64,000 bases of DNA. Source: Gloeothece verrucosa PCC 7822 (GTDB lineage Bacteria > Cyanobacteriota > Cyanobacteriia > Cyanobacteriales > Microcystaceae). Made by a program: the position numbers and the translations under genes. The stretch lies in NCBI RefSeq assembly GCF_000147335.1, contig NC_014501.1, positions 2,185,501 to 2,249,500 of the forward strand, read 5' to 3'. The notes below the pieces were generated by a model. It was not told where the DNA came from and did no database searches. It was given only the letters and a program-made list of their open reading frames with translations. This document shows positions 36,928 through 43,407 of this stretch, one piece after another; the stretch's first letter is position 1; each line of letters starts with the position of its first letter.

Positions 36928-37566
36928 TTATAAAGGACGTTCTTGTTTCATTTGTCCTTTAGCTTTAGAAGCGCTCTTTCTCAGGGCTTGTAAACGAGTT
37001 TCATAACGTTTGCGGTCTTTACGGTTGGGAGTTTGTTCTATTAAAGTTTTAAAAGCACTACCAAGACTTTTATAGGCATTAGGGAGAGAATAACCGAAGC
37101 GGGTCGCTAAGGCAATGGCTCTTTCATCAGCTTCAATGGCTTCTTTAAGGGTTTTTTGTCCGTTATTTTTTTGCCAAAGGCGATAACCGGAAATGCCGCA
37201 GAGCGCAACAGCCAAAAGTAACAATAATCCATCTTGTACCCACAATTCACCCACAGCACCCCCTAAGCCTATAGCGAGGGCTGCCATTTCCCAGCCTTCT
37301 TTGGGAATGGTATCATTTTGAATGCGGGCTACTTCGTGCCAAAATAGGAGATTGCGTTGGTCAATGGCCAAATTTTCCCATTTAGCGAGGTCAATTTGAA
37401 TTTCGATTTCGTCTCGGCCAATTTCTTCGCTGCGAATTAGGGGCGGGTTAATTTCGGTACTGCCTTCTACCATCACCCAACTTTGTAATTCAGGTGGCAG
37501 TAAGGTTTTTAACCGCCGTAGTTCACTCATTTCCGCTCTTGCAGAAGAGGTTGCATAAGAAGTCAT
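36928..37566 (-). CDS. DUF3318 family membrane-associated protein
   Basis: A 212-residue protein of what I recognise as the cyanobacterial DUF3318 group. The N-terminal half is soluble and starts with ELRRLKTLLPPELQSWVMVEGS; the central region contains two hydrophobic segments (MAALAIGLGGAVGELWV, LLLLLAVALCGISGYRLW) that probably form a hairpin in the membrane; the C-terminal 70 residues are polar and basic. The segment FWHEVARIQND resembles an HExxx metalloprotease-like pattern but lacks the second His, so I do not claim activity. Function is unknown. The start is ATG. Confidence 0.7.
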   Translation of the reverse strand: MTSYATSSARAEMSELRRLKTLLPPELQSWVMVEGSTEINPPLIRSEEIGRDEIEIQIDLAKWENLAIDQRNLLFWHEVARIQNDTIPKEGWEMAALAIGLGGAVGELWVQDGLLLLLAVALCGISGYRLWQKNNGQKTLKEAIEADERAIALATRFGYSLPNAYKSLGSAFKTLIEQTPNRKDRKRYETRLQALRKSASKAKGQMKQERPL

Positions 37567-37678
37567 ATAACGTTTACCCAGTTCAATTTAATGGTCAACA
37601 GATCTATTTTGGCTTAAGCGCAGTCTTTTTTTGAGACTACAACGATATATTTGTTTATTACTATACCAGCAATAGAAT

Positions 37679-38083
37679 ATGGAACGTGGTCTTTTGTGGT
37701 TACCTTTGTTAGGGGTCTTTTTTTGGTTGGCTTGGAATGGTTGGAATGAGTATCAGAAGGTTGAGTCTTATCGCCTTTGGGCTGAACAATTTGATAATGC
37801 TAAGTATGATATTTATTCGGTGATCGGCTATAAGGATAAACAAATTACCTGGGGAAAACCCACCCGTCAGGGTCCTGTTAATGTTCAAACCTTTTCGTTA
37901 ACTGATATTCAAGCCATTCGCCTTCTGGTTAATGATCAACCGGTAGAAGGTGGAACTTTACCCTCAAAAGGTTCGGCGACACTCGAGTTTGTCTCGGGAA
38001 ATGGGGATACTTCTATTATAATTCCCTTTACAGAAATTCCCTTGGCGGCCAAATGGGCGCAATTTCTACAGCAGTTTACTTGA
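37679..38083 (+). CDS. Hypothetical protein with N-terminal membrane anchor
   Basis: A 134-residue protein with one N-terminal hydrophobic helix (LLWLPLLGVFFWLAWNGW), then a soluble part of about 105 residues that looks like a small beta-rich domain (YSVIGYKDKQITWGKPTRQGPVNVQTFSLTDIQAI). I do not recognise it. It is divergent from the DUF3318 gene and ends 25 bp before the restriction nuclease gene. The short gap suggests possible co-transcription with that nuclease, but it is more likely a resident chromosomal gene beside an inserted RM block. Confidence 0.55.
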   Translation: MERGLLWLPLLGVFFWLAWNGWNEYQKVESYRLWAEQFDNAKYDIYSVIGYKDKQITWGKPTRQGPVNVQTFSLTDIQAIRLLVNDQPVEGGTLPSKGSATLEFVSGNGDTSIIIPFTEIPLAAKWAQFLQQFT

Positions 38084-38108
38084 GTTTGAGTACAAAGTAG
38101 CCAGAGCC

Positions 38109-38702
38109 ATGAAAATTGTTAAAGAAATTTCTCTGATCAGTGTGGGAAATTTTGAGGAATCAAGGGATTGGTCTATTATTCGTTCAGAGATTCGTCGTGC
38201 TATTGCTTTAATTGTGCATCCTCGGGGTGAATCTAGTTTTATCATTAATCCTACAAGACATGGTAATGGCGTGAAACCCATAAAAGAAGCTTGTATGATT
38301 GCTCTTAGAGATCAATTTGGTTGGCGGCTTGAAACCCGGGTCAACTATGCCACAAAATCACCCGGAAAAGTAGATGCTACCAAAGTAATTGACGATTATC
38401 TTTTTGCTCTTGAATGGGAAACGGGCAATATCTCCTCAAGTCATCGAGCAGTTAATAAATTAGTTCTCGGGTTGCTTCGGGGTGTTTTCCTGGGTGCGGC
38501 TTTGGTACTTCCTAGTAGAAAACTTTATGCTTATCTAACTGATAGAATTGGAAACTATGAAGAATTAGAACCCTATTTTGACATTTGGAAAGCGGTTAAA
38601 ATTGAGGAGGGATTTTTGGGAATTTTTGTCATCGAACATGATCAGATAGACCAAAACGTACCAACAATTACTAAAGGAACAGATGGTCGTGCGCTAGTCT
38701 AA
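38109..38702 (+). CDS. Type II restriction endonuclease, BamHI/BglII/BstYI-like
   Basis: A 197-residue protein with features of the BamHI/BglII nuclease fold. The likely catalytic set is D95/D96 followed by E102 and E104 in DDYLFALEWETGN, the D-x(6-7)-ExE arrangement that replaces the usual PD-(D/E)xK Lys in this group. The following SHRAVNKLVLGLLRG and LTDRIGNYEELEPYF fit a helix plus dimerisation part. Enzymes of this group cut sites centred on GATC, but the recognition sequence here cannot be read from sequence. The convergent methyltransferase ends 13 bp away and is presumably the protecting partner. Confidence 0.7.
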   Translation: MKIVKEISLISVGNFEESRDWSIIRSEIRRAIALIVHPRGESSFIINPTRHGNGVKPIKEACMIALRDQFGWRLETRVNYATKSPGKVDATKVIDDYLFALEWETGNISSSHRAVNKLVLGLLRGVFLGAALVLPSRKLYAYLTDRIGNYEELEPYFDIWKAVKIEEGFLGIFVIEHDQIDQNVPTITKGTDGRALV

Positions 38703-38715
38703 AAACTTTTTAAGA

Positions 38716-39642
38716 TTACTGTGTAAATAAAGGGAGCGAGAGTTGTGATGCAGTTGTTTTCTGTTGTTTCGATTTCTTGCTTCCTCTTGCTGATTCCCAT
38801 TGTTCTATTAATCCATTAGCTAAATTATTAAGACGTTCTCTTGCTGGTTCTGTATCTCCAATTTCTGAGCCAATCCAATAACGCTGTAATTTTTCAGCCG
38901 CATAAAAAGTTGTCCCCGATCCGCCAAAAGGATCAATAATAATTTGCCCTGGATTAGATGCCATTGCAATAATACGCTCTAGCATAATTGGAGCAAGTTC
39001 ATTGGGCATTCTTTTTTTATGTTGTCGATGTCGGACGGGTGGAATATCAGCCCACATTTCTTCAGTTAGCGTCCATAAAATTTCATCAGCATCAGCTTCA
39101 GTCGCGTCTTCCCAAACATCTTCAGGCGCGTCCCAAACGTCCATCAAGTTAATGCCTTTCTCATTGAGTTTTTTTCGATGTCCTCCATAATCTCGAATTT
39201 CACCACCGCAATGTCGGCAAACTTGGATAGGTGTATAAATCTTATTAAAAACAGTAGGTTCTCCCTTGGTGTAGTAGAGTAGTCCATAGTGAGCAGGAGA
39301 CATTCTTTTTCCTCTAGGAAAGTTTTTGGGCATTCTACAGGCGATCCAATGCCTAAACCACATTCCTTGTCGATTAAGATATGCCCCGTATTCTATACAC
39401 CATCTAGGCAGATTAAATACAAATAAACTTCCACCGGATTTAAGCACTCGAATACTCTCATTAAGCCATTCCTGTGACCAAGAAATGTATTTATCGACTG
39501 CCATCTGATCGCTGACTCCCTCACCGTACTGCTTACCCAGATTAAAAGGCGGATCGGCAAATACCAGATCTACTGATTCGTCTGGTAATGCTGAGAGAAA
39601 TTTAAGGCAGTCTCCTTGATAAAGAATACCGTAGTCACTCAT
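38716..39642 (-). CDS. Site-specific DNA methyltransferase, beta class (N4-cytosine or N6-adenine)
   Basis: A protein of 308 residues with motif order DPPF (30-33) then DPFGGSGTT (238-246), the beta-class arrangement of N4C/N6A methyltransferases. An insert at about 142-145 carries CRHC, a possible half zinc site (HCGGEIRDYGGH follows). The ATG at 39642 has ACAGG upstream and starts right before the first catalytic region; a frame to 39705 adds 21 residues. It is convergent with the BglII-like nuclease gene. DPPF alone does not decide between N4-cytosine and N6-adenine. An HTH gene lies upstream on the same strand. Confidence 0.85.
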   Translation of the reverse strand: MSDYGILYQGDCLKFLSALPDESVDLVFADPPFNLGKQYGEGVSDQMAVDKYISWSQEWLNESIRVLKSGGSLFVFNLPRWCIEYGAYLNRQGMWFRHWIACRMPKNFPRGKRMSPAHYGLLYYTKGEPTVFNKIYTPIQVCRHCGGEIRDYGGHRKKLNEKGINLMDVWDAPEDVWEDATEADADEILWTLTEEMWADIPPVRHRQHKKRMPNELAPIMLERIIAMASNPGQIIIDPFGGSGTTFYAAEKLQRYWIGSEIGDTEPARERLNNLANGLIEQWESARGSKKSKQQKTTASQLSLPLFTQ

Positions 39643-39749
39643 GTAAACCTGTTCTAGTCCTTGTTGGGTAGCAACTGAGGTTGCGATCAGTTGAAATGGA
39701 AGCATTGAGTTAACTTTTAGTACGTTAGTATAGTTTGAGTCTACAAATT

Positions 39750-39998
39750 CTATTTACAGTTGTCAATAGAGTTTTTTTGAGAAGCTGTACTACGGGGTTG
39801 ATAAGGCTTACCAGTAGGTTGATTTTGATATTTTTTGATCTCTGTAGCCTCGATATAGTAGTAACGTCCAAGTTGACGAGCAACAATCTGACCATTTTTG
39901 ATTAAGTCGTGTACTCGCTGACGAGTTATACCCAGTAAGCTGGCCGCTTGAGTTACGGAAAATAGTTCAGAATTATCTTTGGAAGAAAAGTCTGTCAT
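39750..39998 (-). CDS. Excisionase-family helix-turn-helix protein
   Basis: An 82-residue DNA-binding protein with an HTH_17 (excisionase/MerR-like) motif: FSVTQAASLLGITRQRVHDLIKNGQIVARQLGRYYYIEATEIKKY. The C-terminal 20 residues are polar. Located 108 bp upstream of the methyltransferase on the same strand, it could act as a controller protein of the restriction-modification genes, though this family differs from classical C proteins. It could instead be a leftover of a mobile element that brought the RM block. Start is ATG. Confidence 0.75.
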   Translation of the reverse strand: MTDFSSKDNSELFSVTQAASLLGITRQRVHDLIKNGQIVARQLGRYYYIEATEIKKYQNQPTGKPYQPRSTASQKNSIDNCK

Positions 39999-40107
39999 AC
40001 GTTAAGCCCAGAGAAGGCGATGATCTCAAAGAGCAATTTTAATTTAATATTTCATTCTTAAGCTTCACTCAAAGCGTCGCCCTGTCAGGTTTTCATCATA
40101 TTTTTTT

Positions 40108-40407
40108 TTATGTAAACCTATAAGCGGGAGGATTATTGTCGCTAAATTGACCATGAAAAGAGTCATTAATTCCAATTTCGACAGGGTTTCCCACAATTTT
40201 CCATTTTTTACCTAAATCTTGCGAAATAACAGTTTCATAATCCCCAGGTTTTATTGGATGATAATTGATTTCTCGACAAGTTATTTCCATATAACCATCA
40301 AAAGTTACAGGATCAACATTTAAGTAACAATTGACACGAATTTTATTGTTATTTTTTGTTTCAATTTCAACTTCTCTTTTCTTTGAGATGTTTTGCATTG
40401 TAGACAT
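40108..40407 (-). CDS. Hypothetical protein
   Basis: A 99-residue protein with no recognised domain. The first 25 residues are charged (KKREVEIETKNNNKIRV); the remainder alternates hydrophobic residues as a small beta-domain would (NCYLNVDPVTFDGYMEITCREINYHPIKPGDYE). Two Cys are present. There are two possible ATGs, 40407 and 40398. It lies between the RM block and the Ro60 gene; its low GC content is similar to the RM genes. Confidence 0.45.
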   Translation of the reverse strand: MSTMQNISKKREVEIETKNNNKIRVNCYLNVDPVTFDGYMEITCREINYHPIKPGDYETVISQDLGKKWKIVGNPVEIGINDSFHGQFSDNNPPAYRFT

Positions 40408-40617
40408 AATTAAAAATGAGGTAAAAAAAATATCCTTTTATTATAAATATAATAGCATGAGTAGCGAGTGAGTGTGACAAACCCTCAACCTCAAAACCTC
40501 ATAAAAGAAAAGAATGCTACAAATCATGTAAATAAAGCATTAGTGTTACTTTTTCACAAACATTTGTAGCAAACTTTAACATAATTGGGGTTAGCAGGGA
40601 AGCAAGAAAATCAATAA

Positions 40618-42222
40618 CTAAATATCCCCATTAGCTAACATTTGAATCAACCTTGGTGTACCTGGATCAAACCCTCCTAAATCCCAAGAAAGGGGATCTT
40701 TTGGATCAACTAAAGTAATCCGGTAAGGTGCTAAAGTCACATACACCGCCTTAACATCAGGGTTGACTTTTTTGCGATATCGTGCTAATGCTTCTGTGGG
40801 ATGATGATAACCTGCCCAACTTTCGCTATCTGTCCAGAAACAAATAACATCCGCTTTAAAGCGCTCTTTGATCATCCAATCATAAGCAACAGAAGCATCC
40901 GTTCCCCCAAAGTTATTATCCCTAGCTTTACGAAGGGCAGAACTAAAACTATCTCGCCCAGTAATTCCCAAGTCTTTAAACTGGGTAGAAAACCCGCGAA
41001 TCATATAGTTTTTTTCCGCTTTGGCGGTTACCAGAGCCATCGCTGTCGCAATTTCGCAGCAGGTTAAACCCACAGAAGACACGACGCTGCCAGACATCGA
41101 ACCCGAAACGTCTACCGCGTGCATAAACACTTTACCCGTCGGTTCAGCCGCATCAAACGCCAACTCAACGGCCTTTTCTAAAATAGAGACAATACGCTCT
41201 ACCGGATTCCAGGTTTTTTGAGAGCGTCCTAATTTCCCCCCAGATTGATAGGTTTTTAAGGCTTTTAAGACATCTATCGGGTGAATCCGTCCCTTACGCA
41301 ACCGCTCTTTATTATTAAGAACCGATTCCACTCGATCTAAGTTAGCTCTTTCATCCCCTCGTAAAATGCCAATCTCGGTTAAAGACCCCAAATTCCGCAG
41401 CAATGCACCGATGGGCATTTCATTAAAGAGCAATTGCCAAGCGGCTTGATCCATTTTACCCACAGGGGCAGCCATTTCATGGGTTAAATGCCCTTGGGTG
41501 ATAGCTTCATGAGTCTTATCGGGATGCCGCTTAAGCCATTCATACCACCACACCTGAGCTAAAGCCGGTGAAGGAATTTCTTCGGGTAAGTCTTCCCATC
41601 CTTTAACCACCCATTGAAACAGTCGGTTATGGTCTTCGGTAGGTGGGTTAACATGAAACAGCCGCAAAGCATCACGATGAGAAAACCCTTGACGTTGTTG
41701 ATATTTCAGCAGTTGATAGGCTAACCCTTTCACGTCTTCTCGAGATAACCACTGTCTGCCGGCATCTCGAATTACCTTACCAAAGCCGCGCATCGATTTA
41801 GTATAAGCTAACCATTCGTAGAAGTGCGAACCCGTCCGAACTACTTGGGGAAAGACTTCACAAAAGGCTTTTTTCGCTTCGGCGGTTTTACCCATCGACA
41901 GCAAAACCAGAGCTAACAGAGGAGCGCTGTTATTGATAGCGCGTCCATCACTAGCATAAAGGATTTCTGAAGCTACCCGCGTCGGGTCAGTAAGAACAGC
42001 TTGTTGAACAACTTTAACAAAATCGTCGGTTAATTCGTGTTTATCGGCATAATAAGTGCTTTGGGCGGTTCCAATTAATAGACAACGCCGCAACATATTC
42101 CACAGGCCAGTATCAAACATCCATCCCCCGGAGCGGCCTTGGATCATTTCTTTTTCTCGGCCAGGGATAGGTTGAGATTGGGGTGTACCTGTTTTCTTTT
42201 TGTGATAAAATTTGTAATTCAT
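40618..42222 (-). CDS. TROVE domain protein, bacterial Ro60 (Rsr)
   Basis: A 534-residue orthologue of the Ro60 autoantigen. The N-terminal part (about 25-345) is the TROVE domain, a HEAT-repeat ring that binds Y RNAs and misfolded RNA. The C-terminal part is a von Willebrand A domain whose metal site starts DVSGSMSG at 371-378, with a Thr loop in NNFGGTDAS and FWTDSESW. ATG 42222 is preferred to TTG 42249 because GAGGAAAA precedes it. In Deinococcus, Ro60 works with Y RNA and polynucleotide phosphorylase in RNA decay. Three Y-RNA-like genes lie 80 bp upstream on the same strand, so RNA and protein may be produced together. Confidence 0.95.
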   Translation of the reverse strand: MNYKFYHKKKTGTPQSQPIPGREKEMIQGRSGGWMFDTGLWNMLRRCLLIGTAQSTYYADKHELTDDFVKVVQQAVLTDPTRVASEILYASDGRAINNSAPLLALVLLSMGKTAEAKKAFCEVFPQVVRTGSHFYEWLAYTKSMRGFGKVIRDAGRQWLSREDVKGLAYQLLKYQQRQGFSHRDALRLFHVNPPTEDHNRLFQWVVKGWEDLPEEIPSPALAQVWWYEWLKRHPDKTHEAITQGHLTHEMAAPVGKMDQAAWQLLFNEMPIGALLRNLGSLTEIGILRGDERANLDRVESVLNNKERLRKGRIHPIDVLKALKTYQSGGKLGRSQKTWNPVERIVSILEKAVELAFDAAEPTGKVFMHAVDVSGSMSGSVVSSVGLTCCEIATAMALVTAKAEKNYMIRGFSTQFKDLGITGRDSFSSALRKARDNNFGGTDASVAYDWMIKERFKADVICFWTDSESWAGYHHPTEALARYRKKVNPDVKAVYVTLAPYRITLVDPKDPLSWDLGGFDPGTPRLIQMLANGDI

Positions 42223-42302
42223 GCTATTTTCCTCGTCCCTGACGGGCAAAAAATCCCTTTTCAGTGGTCAGAATTGATCCCTGGTAACTGTTAAAAAAGG
42301 GA

Positions 42303-42432
42303 GGGCGAAGGCGGGATTTGAACCCGCGACACTCGTTTATGTAATCGATAACCCTCATTCTTCGGCCTAGTTAGGCAAGGGATAAATAAGGTAGCTCAAT
42401 TGCGATGCTCTACCAAACTGAGCTACTCCGCC
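42303..42432 (-). ncRNA. tRNA-shaped Y RNA, copy 1
   Basis: A 130-nt RNA gene 80 bp upstream of Ro60. Outer stem GGCGGAG/CTTCGCC (7 bp, one G-U) and T-arm GCGGG-TTCAAAT-CCCGC are tRNA-like. The D-region GCTC...GAGC could alternatively pair TAGCTCA with TGAGCTA to give a longer arm. No normal anticodon arm exists. At that place CTTATTTAT pairs with ATAAACGAG (one mismatch), leading to the hairpin at 42352-42381: CCC-CTT-GCC loop GGC-(CG)-AAG...GGG-type helix-bulge-helix with GGCCGAAG. That is the Ro60-binding pattern of Y RNAs (GNCGAA-N-G). A T6 run lies just downstream (42292-42297). It is only 25 nt after copy 2, so probably on the same transcript. Confidence 0.75.
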
Positions 42433-42457
42433 ATACAAACTGTTAAATAAATAGAGG

Positions 42458-42577
42458 TGGCAGGAGTGGGAGTCGAACCCACCTATATCCGATAATCAAT
42501 CGATAACCCTCATTCTTCGGCCGAGTTAGGCAAGGGGTGAACAAGGATGTAGTGTTTTACCGCTAAACTATCCTGCC
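42458..42577 (-). ncRNA. tRNA-shaped Y RNA, copy 2
   Basis: A 120-nt RNA gene. Outer stem GGCAGGA/TCCTGCC is perfect, D-arm GTTT-AGCGGTA-AAAC and T-arm GTGGG-TTCGACT-CCCAC are canonical. The anticodon position holds CTACATCC paired with GGATATAG (7 of 8), capped by the hairpin at 42507-42536 with CTT-GCC against GGC-CG-AAG, flanked by CCC/GGG. The two unpaired bases CG are where Y RNAs have their conserved bulge. A local alternative folds ATCGATTGATTATCG as a small stem-loop. It has its own TTGACA promoter at 42600-42628. A tRNA finder may call it a tRNA with an intron. Confidence 0.78.
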
Positions 42578-42599
42578 ATTCATTCGCTTTTGTATTACA

Positions 42600-42628
42600 A
42601 ATATATTACATAACGGGTAAGATGTCAA
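42600..42628 (-). promoter_or_regulatory. Promoter of Y RNA copies 2 and 1
   Basis: On the minus strand TTGACA (42628-42623), 17-nt spacer, TATATT (42605-42600). The -10 box is 23 bp from the first base of the mature-type acceptor stem, leaving a short 5' leader. The block around the -35 (ACTACAAAC then CTTGACATCTT) is shared with the promoter of copy 3. Confidence 0.75.
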
Positions 42629-42683
42629 GAGTTTGTAGTATGTAAAAAGAAGCTGAACATAAGTAACTGTTAAATAAAAAAGA

Positions 42684-42808
42684 GGGCGGGGACGGGATTC
42701 GAACCCGCGTTTCTCGCGTTGAAGGCGATAACCCTCATTCTTCGGCCTAATCAGGCAAGGGGTGAACAAGGATGTTTTAAGTGTTCTAGGCCGCTAAACT
42801 ACCCCGCC
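42684..42808 (-). ncRNA. tRNA-shaped Y RNA, copy 3
   Basis: A 125-nt RNA gene. Outer stem GGCGGGG/CCCCGCC is perfect; T-arm GCGGG-TTCGAAT-CCCGT has one G-U. The D-region can pair as GTTT/GAAC or, with a larger loop, GTTT/AAAC. The Ro-type hairpin is at 42732-42762, again with CTTGCC facing GGCCGAAG; its terminal loop differs (TGATTA instead of TAACTA/C), so bases GCCT/AGGC still pair. After the shared GGGTTATCG the segment TCGC-CTTCAAC-GCGA forms a 7-nt loop. A TCTTTTTTATTT run directly downstream may terminate it. Its own consensus promoter is at 42821-42848. Confidence 0.78.
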
Positions 42809-42820
42809 ATTCATATTACG

Positions 42821-42848
42821 ATCATAATACATAAACCGAAGATGTCAA
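42821..42848 (-). promoter_or_regulatory. Promoter of Y RNA copy 3
   Basis: On the minus strand TTGACA (42848-42843), 16-nt spacer, TATGAT (42826-42821). The -10 box ends 12 bp before the first base of the acceptor stem. The -35 neighbourhood is nearly identical to that of the copy 2 promoter. Confidence 0.78.
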
Positions 42849-42873
42849 GGGTTTGTAGTATAACTTGGCCATA

Positions 42874-43368
42874 TCAATGAGACAGAGGCACAGAACTAAC
42901 GATAATCCCATCTAAATCTGCATAAAGCCATTCCCCAGGAGTAAAGGTCACCTCAGCAAAACGGACGGCAATATTTTTATCGCCTAACCCTCGTTTTAAG
43001 CTTTTGAGGGGGTAAGTATTGAGTGCTTTAACTCCCAAAGGAAGCTTGGCAATTTCGGCAGCATCTCGAATGGCCCCATAAATTACCAGTCCTGACCATC
43101 GATTTTTAACCGCGATAGCGCCCAGTTGATCCCCCAAAAGGGCACAACGGAGGGAACCCCCGCCATCTATGACTAAAATACGACCCTCTCCGGGTTCGCC
43201 AAGCATCTCGCGGACTAAAGTATTATCTTCAAAAATCTTGAGCGTAGAAATTACGCCGCTAAACTGTGTATTACCGCCGTAGTCTCGAAACAGGGGGGCA
43301 ACAATACGCAGCTTACCCTGATTAAATAGTGCTTCATTGGCATCCAATAGATCAGTAGTATTTAGCAT
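42874..43368 (-). CDS. rraA: RraA family protein
   Basis: A 164-residue protein of the RraA family (formerly MenG). E. coli RraA binds and inhibits RNase E; other relatives are 4-hydroxy-4-methyl-2-oxoglutarate aldolases, and both share the fold. Visible conserved stretches are [39 protein letters not shown] and [15 protein letters not shown]. The Arg-Asp pair after GAI, used with a metal in the aldolases, is kept, so enzymatic activity cannot be excluded. It lies directly upstream of the Y RNA genes on the same strand; the Y RNA promoter begins right after its start of 3' flank. Confidence 0.88.
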   Translation of the reverse strand: MLNTTDLLDANEALFNQGKLRIVAPLFRDYGGNTQFSGVISTLKIFEDNTLVREMLGEPGEGRILVIDGGGSLRCALLGDQLGAIAVKNRWSGLVIYGAIRDAAEIAKLPLGVKALNTYPLKSLKRGLGDKNIAVRFAEVTFTPGEWLYADLDGIIVSSVPLSH

Positions 43369-43407
43369 GATGTTCAGGAGAGGGGAAAACAGATGGTTTT
43401 TTCGCGA

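Noticed and set aside
37303-37330. Metalloprotease motif in the DUF3318 protein
   Set aside because: FWHEVARIQND has HE but not the second His of HExxH.
42712-42730. Anticodon TCA (selenocysteine or UGA-reading) in copy 3
   Set aside because: The loop CTTCAAC gives TCA at positions 34-36, but the arm begins with the shared GGGTTATCG core and lacks other tRNA-Sec features, so I regard it as chance.
42563-42769. Short minus-strand open frame across the RNA genes
   Set aside because: It is a chance frame lying over copy 3 and the promoter of copy 2, without a ribosome site.
42303-42808. Three ordinary tRNA genes, or tRNAs with group I introns
   Set aside because: The inserts are only about 50 nt, far too short for a group I intron, lie at no consistent intron site, and share a Ro60-type hairpin next to a Ro60 gene. 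No copy leaves a normal 5-bp anticodon stem with a proper 7-nt loop after removing the insert.
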